The translations under genes and the position numbers were made by a program. This document shows positions 1 through 7,283 of a DNA stretch of 64,000 bases, piece after piece. The notes under the pieces were generated by a model. It saw nothing but the letters and a program-made list of their open reading frames with translations, was not told the origin of the DNA and ran no database searches. The number at the start of each line of letters is the position of its first letter. Within the stretch, counting starts at the first letter, position 1. The DNA lies in contig NZ_JACHCL010000006.1 in assembly GCF_014200725.1 (NCBI RefSeq), positions 124,001 through 188,000 of the forward strand, in the 5' to 3' direction. The stretch is from Janthinobacterium silvisoli. GTDB lineage: Bacteria > Pseudomonadota > Gammaproteobacteria > Burkholderiales > Burkholderiaceae_D.

Positions 1-1494
1 TTGCGCCGAGTTGAACAGGATGCGCAGATTATTCGGCAGTTTTTCACGCGCCGCGCGCATCCATTCGACCGCCTCGTTGAGCTTATCGGTTTTCCATAGC
101 AGCACACCCTTGTTCATCAGATCCGACGCTTCCTTGCGTGCCGCATTGATCAGGCTAGCGCCCTCATCACCCATCTTCGCCTTGTCGAAGATCTTTTGTA
201 CTTCATCCTGCACCACCTGGTTGTCATGGTTATTTTTGACCACATAGCACAGCAGGCCGGCCGGCGCATCCTTGACGCCGACGGCAAACAGCAAGGTGGC
301 CAGCTCCATGCAGATGCTTTTTTCGGGCCGCACGGGGTCCTCGGCCAGCATCGCTTCAAGTTCATCACCGCACTTGCGCGCGCGCCGGTAGTCCCCGGTT
401 TCGTGATGCACCATGCCTTCCGTGATCTTGGCCCGCAAGCCGATCTGCTCGGGCGGAAATTCGCGCTGCGCCAGCAACAGCCATTGCAGCGCTTCCTTGG
501 CGACGTTTTTCATGCCGCAGACGCGCGCCAGGCCCAGATAGGCATCGGGCGTCTTCATGACAGAAAACTCGCCGATGGACACGCATTTGCGGAAGGCCTT
601 TTCCGCCATCGGAACATTACCGATCTTCAGCGCCGCCAGTCCCAGGTTGCGCTGGCGCGGCACGGAATTGGGCGACAACCGGGCGGCTTTTTCCAGCACG
701 CCGCAGGCTTCTTCATGCTGTCCCATCAACTGGTAGGCGACCGCCATCTGGTCGTAGGCGTCGATGTAATACTTGTTTTCAACGATCACGCCCTGGAAGA
801 TCTGCCGCGCCGCCTCATGTTCGCCGTTGTTCATGCGGATCTTGCCCAGACCCGCCTTGGCCCAGCTGTAATCACGCTCGGCCAACACTTTTTCATACAC
901 GGCACGGGCCTTTTCCGGCTCGCCGCTTTTCAGCAGCAAACTGGCCTTCATGCGCAGCAATTCCAGCTCGTGCAGCTTGTTCAATTCGATCTGCGCGTCG
1001 CACAGCCTGGCCGCCCGCAGATAATCCTTTTCCAGGCAAGCCTGGTCGATTTCGCGGAACACCTGCTTCTTGTGCCACACGCGGTTCAAACGCGTCAGCA
1101 GCACGCCTTCCGTGATCGGCTTGATCAAATAAGCATCGGGCTGGTGTTCGGCCGCGCCCATCACCGATTCCACGCTTTTTTCGGCCGACACCATCAGCCA
1201 CACGCTGGACGGCGCCGTCAGGTTGCGCACGCGCGTCTCTTCCAGCACTTGCTGGCCGTTCTTGCCCTCGCCCAGATTGTAATCGCACAGCACCACGTCG
1301 TAGCGCGTCTTGGCCAGCAGCTTCATGGCTTCGCCGCCGCTGGCCGCCTGGTCGATATGGCGCGCACCCAGGTTGCGCAGCGATTCACGCAGCAGGATGC
1401 GGATGCCGATGAAGTCGTCGACCAGCAGATAATGCTTGTCGGCCCAATCAGTGGACCCGGCCTCGATGGCGCTGCCCTTGTTTTCCGTCGTCAT
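1..1494 (-). CDS. Response regulator with TPR-like C-terminal region (partial, 3' end beyond window)
   Basis: The protein starts MTTENKGS and continues past the left edge, so at least 498 residues are present. Residues about 20-135 form a CheY-type receiver: acidic pair D26/D27, phospho-acceptor D71 in VVLCDYNLG, and conserved K125 in YLIKPI. From about residue 140 the sequence is helical with TPR-like units (for example WAKAGLGKIRMNNGEHEAA and QRNLGLAALKIGNVPMAEKA); no DNA-binding domain is visible. This suggests output through protein-protein contacts (inference). A histidine kinase gene lies 13 bp upstream on the same strand, so the two probably form one operon and a cognate pair. The final C-terminal residues are not in the window. 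Confidence 0.85.
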   Translation of the reverse strand, partial: MTTENKGSAIEAGSTDWADKHYLLVDDFIGIRILLRESLRNLGARHIDQAASGGEAMKLLAKTRYDVVLCDYNLGEGKNGQQVLEETRVRNLTAPSSVWLMVSAEKSVESVMGAAEHQPDAYLIKPITEGVLLTRLNRVWHKKQVFREIDQACLEKDYLRAARLCDAQIELNKLHELELLRMKASLLLKSGEPEKARAVYEKVLAERDYSWAKAGLGKIRMNNGEHEAARQIFQGVIVENKYYIDAYDQMAVAYQLMGQHEEACGVLEKAARLSPNSVPRQRNLGLAALKIGNVPMAEKAFRKCVSIGEFSVMKTPDAYLGLARVCGMKNVAKEALQWLLLAQREFPPEQIGLRAKITEGMVHHETGDYRRARKCGDELEAMLAEDPVRPEKSICMELATLLFAVGVKDAPAGLLCYVVKNNHDNQVVQDEVQKIFDKAKMGDEGASLINAARKEASDLMNKGVLLWKTDKLNEAVEWMRAAREKLPNNLRILFNSAQ

Positions 1495-1507
1495 GGTGAT
1501 AGCTCGC

Positions 1508-2236
1508 TCAGGGCAAACGCAGGATGAAGCAACCGCCGCCCAGGGCGCCGCCATTGGCCAGCGCGATGCTGCCGCTCTGGCCCCGGTACTTATGCATCTT
1601 GGCGACCTCGCTGGAAAAATACAGGCCCAGCCCGGTGCTATTGGTAGAAAAATCCACGCCTGCCTGCATGCCGTTCATGGCGGCGCTGCCTGCCTCGATC
1701 AGCGCCTGCGAATAGCCTTCGCCATTGTCTTCCACGCGCAATTCGAGCACCGCGTCCACCTCCCGCGCAGACAGGCGTATCGTGTCTTTGGTATAGCGGA
1801 TGGCGTTGTTGATGGCGTGCGCCAGCACGCCGATCACCAAATCTTCATCGAGCGTCCAGATCAGCTCAAGAGGGAAATCGGTTTCCAGCCGTATGCCCTT
1901 GGAGGCGAGCAGGATTTTTTCCTGGTCCACCACCTGCTCGACCACTTGCGCCACCAGTTGCGGCTGCACATCGAAGGGGTAGCCGGGCTTGCCTACTTCC
2001 TTGTACAGGGCCAGTAGCTGGATCAGGTTATCGTTGAGGCGCTTGGTCTGGTACAGCATCTGCGCCATCTGCAGGTAGGCCGGAGCATTCTGCGCCGCGT
2101 CGATATCCGCCCTGGCCTGTTCGGCTGCCAGCAGGGATTCCAGCGTGCCACTCAAGACGCTGATTGAATTTTTCATGTCGTGCACGGTCGACGCCAGGAA
2201 CAGGAAAAGCTCGGGCGAGCTGTGTTGATCTTCCAC
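1508..2236 (-). CDS. Small soluble sensor histidine kinase
   Basis: A 242-residue protein without signal peptide, membrane segment or recognisable sensor domain. It begins almost directly with the phospho-acceptor helix (H19 in STVHDMKNSISVL), followed by a HATPase_c domain with N-box HAINNAIRYT, G1 box DNGEGYS and G2 box STGLGLYFS. It should autophosphorylate in the cytoplasm and pass phosphate to the receiver protein encoded 13 bp downstream. The lack of an input domain suggests that signals arrive from a partner protein (inference). The start follows a clear ribosome site (AAGGAG about 7 nt upstream). Confidence 0.85.
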   Translation of the reverse strand: MEDQHSSPELFLFLASTVHDMKNSISVLSGTLESLLAAEQARADIDAAQNAPAYLQMAQMLYQTKRLNDNLIQLLALYKEVGKPGYPFDVQPQLVAQVVEQVVDQEKILLASKGIRLETDFPLELIWTLDEDLVIGVLAHAINNAIRYTKDTIRLSAREVDAVLELRVEDNGEGYSQALIEAGSAAMNGMQAGVDFSTNSTGLGLYFSSEVAKMHKYRGQSGSIALANGGALGGGCFILRLP

Positions 2237-2363
2237 CGGATATCTCCTTGGGCGCCAGCGGCACCGCGCCGCGGCTCAAATGTTGCCACAAGCAAATTAT
2301 ACCGCCCGTGATAGCGCATCAGCCAGCATAGCGCAGAAGTCGGTGAGATAGCACAAACACCAT

Positions 2364-2399
2364 AAAAAATGCCGCCCCGCGTACAACACGGGACGGCAT
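2364..2399 (-). terminator. Rho-independent terminator after the cysteine desulfurase gene
   Basis: On the minus strand a GC-rich hairpin (ATGCCG...CGGCAT arms with an inner CCCGTG/CGCGGG helix and a TTGTA loop) is followed by a run of T. It lies just after the desulfurase stop and separates the encapsulin locus from the two-component pair downstream. Confidence 0.8.
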
Positions 2400-2421
2400 C
2401 AAGTAATGCATGCTGGCGGTA

Positions 2422-4242
2422 TCAGCGCCGTGCGCCAGCCAGGCGCCGCACCACCGTGATCAAGCGGTCGATTTCCTCGTAGGTGTTATAAAACGCGAAC
2501 GAGGGGCGCACCGTCGCTTCCACGCCGAAGCGGCGCAGAATCGGCTGGGCGCAATGGTGGCCAGAACGCACGGCAATGCCTTCTTCATTGAGCGCGTGGC
2601 CCACTTCCGACGGCTCGTAACCGGCCAGCACGAAGGACGCCACGCTGGCCTTGTCCAGCGCCGTGCCGATCAGGCGCACGCCCGGTATCGCTTGCAGGTG
2701 GTGCGTGGCATATTCGAGCAGGGCGTGTTCGTAGGCGGCGATGTTTTCCAGGCCGATGCGCTGCACATAATCGATCGCTGCGCCCAGGCCCACGGCGTCG
2801 GCGATATTACCGGTGCCCGCCTCGAAACGGTTCGGTACGCCCTGGTAGACCGTGCGCTCGAACGTCACGTCGGCGATCATGTTGCCGCCGCCCTGCCATG
2901 GCGGCAATTGCTCCAGCAAATCGGCCTTGCCGTACACGGCGCCTATGCCCGTCGGGCCGAATACCTTGTGGCCCGAAAACACATAAAAGTCGGCATCGAG
3001 CGCCTGCACATCGACCCGCAAATGCGAGACCGCCTGCGCGCCATCGACTACCACGCGCACACCAGCCGCATGCGCCAGCGCAATGATCTGCGCTATCGGC
3101 GTGACGGTGCCCAGCGCATTCGACACCTGTGTCACGGACACCAGTTTGGTGCGGCCGTTAAGCAGTTTGCGGAATTCATCGAGGATGATCTGGCCGCTGT
3201 CGTCGACGGGAATGACGCGCAGGGTGGCGCCCTTTTCCGCCGCCAGCTGCTGCCACGGCACGATATTGGCGTGGTGTTCCAGCTGCGAGACGATGATCTC
3301 GTCGCCGGCGCCGATGAACTTGCGCCCGAAGGTATTGGCGATCAGGTTGATGCCTTCGGTAGCGCCGCGCACGAAGATGATTTCATTGGGCGAGCCAGCG
3401 CCCAGGAAGTTGGCCACCTTGGCGCGCGCCGCTTCATACGCATCGCTGGCGCGGGCCGCCAGTTCATGCGCGGCGCGGTGAATGTTCGAATTTTCGTGCG
3501 CGTAAAAATACGCGATACGGTCGATCACCGATTGCGGCTTGTGCGTGGTGGCGGCATTGTCGAACCAGGCCAGCTGCTTGCCCTTGACCCGCTCGGACAG
3601 CACGGGAAAATCGCGGCGCACGGCATGCACGTCGAAAGCAGCCGGTGTCTGGTGATGCGCCCTGGCTTCCTGCCTTGCCGGCAGCACGGTCTGGAAATAA
3701 AACTCGGGCTGGCCCCCCGCTGGCGTGAGCGGCAACTGGCGCGCGGGCGCACGCTCGGGAGCAGAAAACAGGCCGCGTAAATCATGGTCGCCAGTGTTCC
3801 CCTGCCCCTGTCTTGCCAGTCCATCGAGATTGCCGTTCGACGCAGGATAGCCATGCGCGCCACCGAGAAAATAATACGGTGACGGCGCAGCAATCGCAGA
3901 AGCGCGCGGCGTCGGCACGGAAGCCGGCGCAGGCGCTACCGGCACTTCCAGCGGCGGCGTGACGGGTGGCACTTGCGCCGTCGCCACGCCAGGGGCGATA
4001 GCCGCAAACGATGGTCCCGGCTGCGGCGGCGGACGGTTGGCATAACGGGGCGCAGCATCGAGCACGCTGCCCGAGCCGCCCAGGCTGGGCGACTTGTCCA
4101 AGGCAGTGGGCAGCCCTGGCAGGCGCGCGAAAAACTCGCCTGCCAGGCGGTTCAGGGTCGCTTCGTCGGGCAGCAGGGATGCAGGCGGTGAAGACGGCGC
4201 CAGCGCCGCCACACCATTACTTGTAGGTGTCTGGGTAGTCAT
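2422..4242 (-). CDS. Family 2A encapsulin cargo cysteine desulfurase (SufS-like) with N-terminal cargo-loading extension
   Basis: A 606-residue protein with two parts. Residues 1-200 are low-complexity, rich in Pro, Ala and Ser, and predicted disordered, with short conserved-looking islands (SPYYFLGG near 121, QGNTGDHDLRGLFSAPE near 147, PEFYFQ near 179). Residues about 203-606 form a SufS/CsdA-type fold type I PLP enzyme: PLP lysine K426 in SGHKVFGPTG and catalytic loop cysteine C564 in RSGHHCAQP. The enzyme moves sulfur from cysteine onto C564 as persulfide; in family 2A encapsulins the disordered extension directs it into the shell. I chose MTTQTP as start because the upstream in-frame ATG, 14 codons earlier, lies deeper inside the shell gene. 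The start overlaps the shell gene end by 26 bp, which suggests coupled translation. Confidence 0.93.
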   Translation of the reverse strand: MTTQTPTSNGVAALAPSSPPASLLPDEATLNRLAGEFFARLPGLPTALDKSPSLGGSGSVLDAAPRYANRPPPQPGPSFAAIAPGVATAQVPPVTPPLEVPVAPAPASVPTPRASAIAAPSPYYFLGGAHGYPASNGNLDGLARQGQGNTGDHDLRGLFSAPERAPARQLPLTPAGGQPEFYFQTVLPARQEARAHHQTPAAFDVHAVRRDFPVLSERVKGKQLAWFDNAATTHKPQSVIDRIAYFYAHENSNIHRAAHELAARASDAYEAARAKVANFLGAGSPNEIIFVRGATEGINLIANTFGRKFIGAGDEIIVSQLEHHANIVPWQQLAAEKGATLRVIPVDDSGQIILDEFRKLLNGRTKLVSVTQVSNALGTVTPIAQIIALAHAAGVRVVVDGAQAVSHLRVDVQALDADFYVFSGHKVFGPTGIGAVYGKADLLEQLPPWQGGGNMIADVTFERTVYQGVPNRFEAGTGNIADAVGLGAAIDYVQRIGLENIAAYEHALLEYATHHLQAIPGVRLIGTALDKASVASFVLAGYEPSEVGHALNEEGIAVRSGHHCAQPILRRFGVEATVRPSFAFYNTYEEIDRLITVVRRLAGARR

Positions 4243-5146
4243 GGTATTTACCGATCTCCACGTCTTCCAGTACGGCCACCGCATCGTCGGTCAGCACGGC
4301 CAGCGAGCAATACAGCGAAATCAGGTAGGACGAAATCGCATGGCGGTTGATGCCCATGAAACGTACCGACAGGCCAGGGCTTTGCTCGCCCGCCAGGCCA
4401 GGCTGGAACAGGCCGATCACGCCCTGGCGCTGTTCGCCCACGCGCAGCAGGATGATCTTGGTCTTGCCGTCTTCGATCGGCAGTTTATCGGACGGCACCA
4501 GCGGCACGCCTCGCCAGGTCAGGAACTGCGAACCGAACAGGCTGACGGTCGGCGGCGGCACGCCACGGCGCGTGCATTCGCGGCCAAAGGCGGCAATCGC
4601 CAGCGGGTGGGCCAGGAAGAAGCCAGGCTCTTTCCATACCTTGGTCAGCAATTCGTCGAGGTCGTCCGGCGTCGGCGCGCCCGTCAGGGTGAAGATGCGC
4701 TGGTCGTCGTGCACGCTGGCCAGCAGGCCGTAATCGGGGTTGTTAATCAGTTCGCTTTCCTGGCGTTCCTTGATCGTCTCGATCGTCAGGCGCAGCTGTT
4801 CCTTGATCTGGTCGTGCGGGCTGCTGTACAGGTCCGACACGCGGGTGTGAACGTCGAGCACGGTGCTGACGGCGTTGAGGAAGTATTCGCGCGGCTGTTC
4901 TTCGTAGTCGACAAAGGTTTGCGGCAGTTCCGACTCGTCGCGCTGAGAGCAGGCGACGCGCACGTCTTTCGGATTCTTGACACGGTTCAGGCGATAGATA
5001 CCTGCTTCCACGGGCAGCCACTGCAGCAAATGCACGAGCCAGCGCGGCGTGATGGTGGATAACTGGGGAACGCTCTTGCTTGCATTGGCCAACTGGCGCG
5101 CTGCGTTATCGCCAAGCGCAAATTGACTCTCGGGTGCTTCTGCCAT
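4217..5146 (-). CDS. Family 2A encapsulin shell protein (SrpI-like)
   Basis: A 309-residue protein with the features of SrpI-type family 2A encapsulins: an N-terminal arm (SVPQLSTITPRWLVHLLQWLP), the PVEAGIYRLNRVKNP segment, and a long HK97-type body ending in VEIGKYHDYPDTYK. Relatives assemble 60-subunit, roughly 24-nm shells that enclose a cysteine desulfurase, which is encoded immediately downstream here. Published work on an Acinetobacter relative links such compartments to storage of elemental sulfur. The start has a good ribosome site (TAGGAG, 6-7 nt before ATG). Upstream lies a 250-bp gap with a MITE-like repeat and an AT-rich motif that also occurs before the rhodanese gene. Confidence 0.93.
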   Translation of the reverse strand: MAEAPESQFALGDNAARQLANASKSVPQLSTITPRWLVHLLQWLPVEAGIYRLNRVKNPKDVRVACSQRDESELPQTFVDYEEQPREYFLNAVSTVLDVHTRVSDLYSSPHDQIKEQLRLTIETIKERQESELINNPDYGLLASVHDDQRIFTLTGAPTPDDLDELLTKVWKEPGFFLAHPLAIAAFGRECTRRGVPPPTVSLFGSQFLTWRGVPLVPSDKLPIEDGKTKIILLRVGEQRQGVIGLFQPGLAGEQSPGLSVRFMGINRHAISSYLISLYCSLAVLTDDAVAVLEDVEIGKYHDYPDTYK

Positions 5147-5184
5147 GAATACTCCTAATGAGGAAAATGAATATGCTTATCTGA

Positions 5185-5196
5185 AAAACAAATAAA
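5185..5196 (-). promoter_or_regulatory. AT-rich 12-bp motif upstream of the shell gene, shared with the rhodanese upstream region
   Basis: Minus-strand TTTATTTGTTTT, 39-50 bp before the shell start codon. The identical 12-mer occurs before the rhodanese gene at 7240-7251. It may be part of a promoter or a binding site for a locus regulator; its function is inferred only from the repetition. Confidence 0.4.
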
Positions 5197-5251
5197 GTAT
5201 CGACGGCCTCCCCATTTCTCTCAACATGCTATCGCCACCAAGTCTGGCCTT

Positions 5252-5382
5252 ACACCAAACAAAACCTACTGCGCGTCACGATTTGCAGTCTCCGATGCTC
5301 ACTGCCTCGGCGGCCCCGTGCGACGCACAGCTCCGCTTCTCGACCACAACTCGCTTCCGCTCGCTACGGTTTTGTTAGGTGT
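5252..5382 (-). repeat. MITE-like dispersed repeat, copy 1 (131 bp with 15-bp terminal inverted repeats)
   Basis: The ends are inverted repeats with 14 of 15 matches: ACACCAAACAAAACC on the left and GGTTTTGTTAGGTGT on the right. The minus strand shares long blocks with a second copy at 62841-62962: AACCGTAGCGAGCG, GAGTTGTGG, GAGAAGCG, GTGAGCATCG, GCAAATCG and GACGCGCAGTAGGTT. The centre differs between copies but is hairpin-forming in both. It carries no gene. It sits between the small regulator gene and the shell gene, starting 15 bp past the regulator stop, so it separates the two halves of the encapsulin gene set. Confidence 0.75.
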
Positions 5383-5396
5383 CGTTACGTCTCGTA

Positions 5397-5621
5397 TTAA
5401 TCCACCAGCTCCGGTTCGCAACGCTCCATCAGGCTGGCCAGGCCGATGCCCAGGGCGCTAGCCAGTTTTTCCACCGTCAGCAGCGATGGCGTGGCGGCGC
5501 CCCGTTCGATTTCGCCGATAAAGGAGCGGTTCAAGTCGGCCGCTTCAGCCAGCCGCTCCTGCGACCAGCCATGTCCTTCGCGTAACTGGCGCACGGCCAG
5601 TCCAAACTGTTTGATCAGCAT
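5397..5621 (-). CDS. Small XRE-family helix-turn-helix regulator
   Basis: A 74-residue protein (MLIKQFGLAVRQLREGHGWS...) that is little more than one Cro/C1-type HTH: WSQERLAEAADLNRSFIGEIERG, then helices TVEKLASALGIGLASLM. The ATG at 5619-5621 is preferred because GAGG lies 6 nt before it; a longer in-frame start would overlap the serine acetyltransferase gene. The ribosome site overlaps the acetyltransferase stop, and the genes are 7 bp apart, so translation is probably coupled. Its place between the acetyltransferase and the shell makes it a candidate local regulator of the encapsulin genes (inference). Confidence 0.88.
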   Translation of the reverse strand: MLIKQFGLAVRQLREGHGWSQERLAEAADLNRSFIGEIERGAATPSLLTVEKLASALGIGLASLMERCEPELVD

Positions 5622-5628
5622 CGTGTCC

Positions 5629-6624
5629 TCAAGGTTGATGGGTATAGGAAGCGGCCACGGCATCGGTTTCGCGTGGTACTTCCTGGTGGTTCTGCGCCTG
5701 TGTCACATGGCTGTGCGGCGCCACGTTACGCGTCAGCCAGACATTGCCGCCGATGACGGAACCCTGGCCTATGGTCACCCGGCCCAGGATGGTGGCGCCC
5801 GCATAAATCACGACATCGTCCTGCACGATAGGGTGGCGCGCCAGGCCTTTTTTCAGCACGCCGTCGCTACCTGCAGGGAAGCGTTTGGCGCCCAATGTCA
5901 CGGCTTGGTAGATGCGTACGCGCTCGCCGATGATGGCCGTCTCGCCGATCACCACGCCAGTGCCGTGGTCGATGAAAAAACTGGACCCGATGACGGCGCC
6001 CGGATGGATATCGATGCCCGTCTGCGAATGCGCCACTTCGGCGATGATGCGCGCCACCAGCGGCGCACCCAGCACGTGCAGGCTGTGCGCCAGCCGGTAA
6101 TGGATGATGGCCAAAATACCGGGATAGCACAGCAGCACTTCATCGACACTGTGCGCGGCCGGGTCGCCATGGAAGGCGGCCTGCACGTCGGTGTCGAGCT
6201 GGGCGCGGATGCGCGGCAAGGCTCGGGCGAAGCGCTGCACGATGGCCAGCGCCTGCTGTTCGATGGGCACAGTCTGCTGCAAGCCATGCTGGCGCGCGTG
6301 GTAACTGAGCTCGCGCCGCACCTGTTCATGCAGATTGGTCAAGGTCGTGTCGAGCGTGTGGCCGACAAAAAAATCTTCGCTTTCCTGCTGCAGGTCGAGC
6401 GGTCCCAAACGCATCGGGAACAGCGCCGCGCACAGGGCAGCGACGATATCGCGCAAGTGCTGGCGCGAAGGGAATTCGCGCGCGCCGCATTCCTGATGCC
6501 GTAGCAAACCTTCGCGCCAGCGCTCGCGCACCGTGCGCAATTCATCGACAATCTGGCGCAATTCCCACTGCGGCTGCGCAGGGAGGGAGGCGGTGGCGCC
6601 CGTAGGCAAGGCACGCTGGTTCAT
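5629..6624 (-). CDS. Serine O-acetyltransferase of the encapsulin locus
   Basis: A 331-residue enzyme of the CysE/EpsC type. Residues 1-180 are mainly helical (an N-terminal extension compared with short CysE), followed by a left-handed beta-helix with hexapeptide repeats (HSQTGIDIHPGAVIG, FFIDHGTGVVIGETAIIG, VIYAGATILGRVTIG). The catalytic histidines are in DIHPGA and FIDHGTG. It makes O-acetylserine, the carbon acceptor for cysteine synthesis, so it should feed the substrate of the neighbouring cysteine desulfurase. Serine acetyltransferase genes are a recurrent companion of family 2A encapsulins. The ribosome site AGGA lies 5-6 nt before the start. The rhodanese gene is 39 bp upstream on the same strand. 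Confidence 0.92.
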   Translation of the reverse strand: MNQRALPTGATASLPAQPQWELRQIVDELRTVRERWREGLLRHQECGAREFPSRQHLRDIVAALCAALFPMRLGPLDLQQESEDFFVGHTLDTTLTNLHEQVRRELSYHARQHGLQQTVPIEQQALAIVQRFARALPRIRAQLDTDVQAAFHGDPAAHSVDEVLLCYPGILAIIHYRLAHSLHVLGAPLVARIIAEVAHSQTGIDIHPGAVIGSSFFIDHGTGVVIGETAIIGERVRIYQAVTLGAKRFPAGSDGVLKKGLARHPIVQDDVVIYAGATILGRVTIGQGSVIGGNVWLTRNVAPHSHVTQAQNHQEVPRETDAVAASYTHQP

Positions 6625-6663
6625 GATGGTCCTGGGTGGAGGGGGAAAGAACGGAGGGAGCGA

Positions 6664-7173
6664 TTAATCCTGTAACCAGGGTAAGGCATGCCAGCGCCAG
6701 CCACCGCTGTGGCCACGCTGCTGCTGGTCGTCGAGGTCGCCCTCGAAGCCTTGCGCGATATTGAAGACGTTCGTAAAGCCGGCCTTGGCCGCGGCTTCGG
6801 CAGCCAGCGCCGAACGCTTGCCGCTGCGGCAAAGCAGCAGCACCACGGCCGCCTTGTCGCGCACCTTGGCTTCCAGTTCACGCGTGAAACGGGGGTTGCG
6901 GTTCATGGACGTGCCGGTGGCCCATGCCACGTGCAAGGACTCGGGTACATGACCGACAAAGATGCGCTCTTCATTCGTTCGCACATCAACCAGCAGCGCC
7001 TTGTTGGCCTGTACCAGCTGCCAGGCGTCTTGCGCGCTGACGATGCCGGCATACGGCAGGTTTTGCGCTTGCGCCTGGGCGCGCGCAGCATTGAGCACTG
7101 CCTCAAACGCCCCGTCGCCATGGATGGCGCGGGGATCGAAATTCAATTCTGTTGCTGCCACTGTTACGGCCAT
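6664..7173 (-). CDS. Rhodanese-like sulfurtransferase
   Basis: A 169-residue single rhodanese domain: ALLVDVRTNEERIFVGHVPES, then the active-site loop CRSGKRS with catalytic C115, and a C-terminal tail rich in Gln, Trp and Asp. It can carry a persulfide and pass sulfane sulfur to acceptors. As the first gene of the set (rhodanese, acetyltransferase, regulator, shell, desulfurase), it is a plausible acceptor or exporter of sulfur from the compartment (inference). No signal peptide is visible, so it should be cytoplasmic. The start is preceded by AGAGGTGG. Confidence 0.9.
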   Translation of the reverse strand: MAVTVAATELNFDPRAIHGDGAFEAVLNAARAQAQAQNLPYAGIVSAQDAWQLVQANKALLVDVRTNEERIFVGHVPESLHVAWATGTSMNRNPRFTRELEAKVRDKAAVVLLLCRSGKRSALAAEAAAKAGFTNVFNIAQGFEGDLDDQQQRGHSGGWRWHALPWLQD

Positions 7174-7239
7174 GATTCCACCTCTTTACGTCATCAAAAA
7201 ACCAGCACGAGCCCACTGTAGCGAACTTGCCTTGTTCAG

Positions 7240-7251
7240 AAAACAAATAAA
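7240..7251 (-). promoter_or_regulatory. AT-rich 12-bp motif upstream of the rhodanese gene
   Basis: Minus-strand TTTATTTGTTTT, identical to the motif before the shell gene, here 67-78 bp upstream of the rhodanese ATG and within the 110-bp gap after mnmC. No other function is visible. Confidence 0.4.
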
Positions 7252-7283
7252 AAAGAGAATGGAAAGATGAAAAACGTATATGA

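Noticed and set aside
196..1527. 443-codon open frame on the plus strand
   Set aside because: It lies opposite the response regulator; the product is rich in His, Gln, Arg and has no domain. Typical antisense shadow in GC-rich coding DNA.
4243..4284. Longer start of the cysteine desulfurase (MRWPYWKTW...)
   Set aside because: The extra 14 codons are in the shell gene and use residues unlike the disordered extension; the ATG at 4240-4242 is a better fit.
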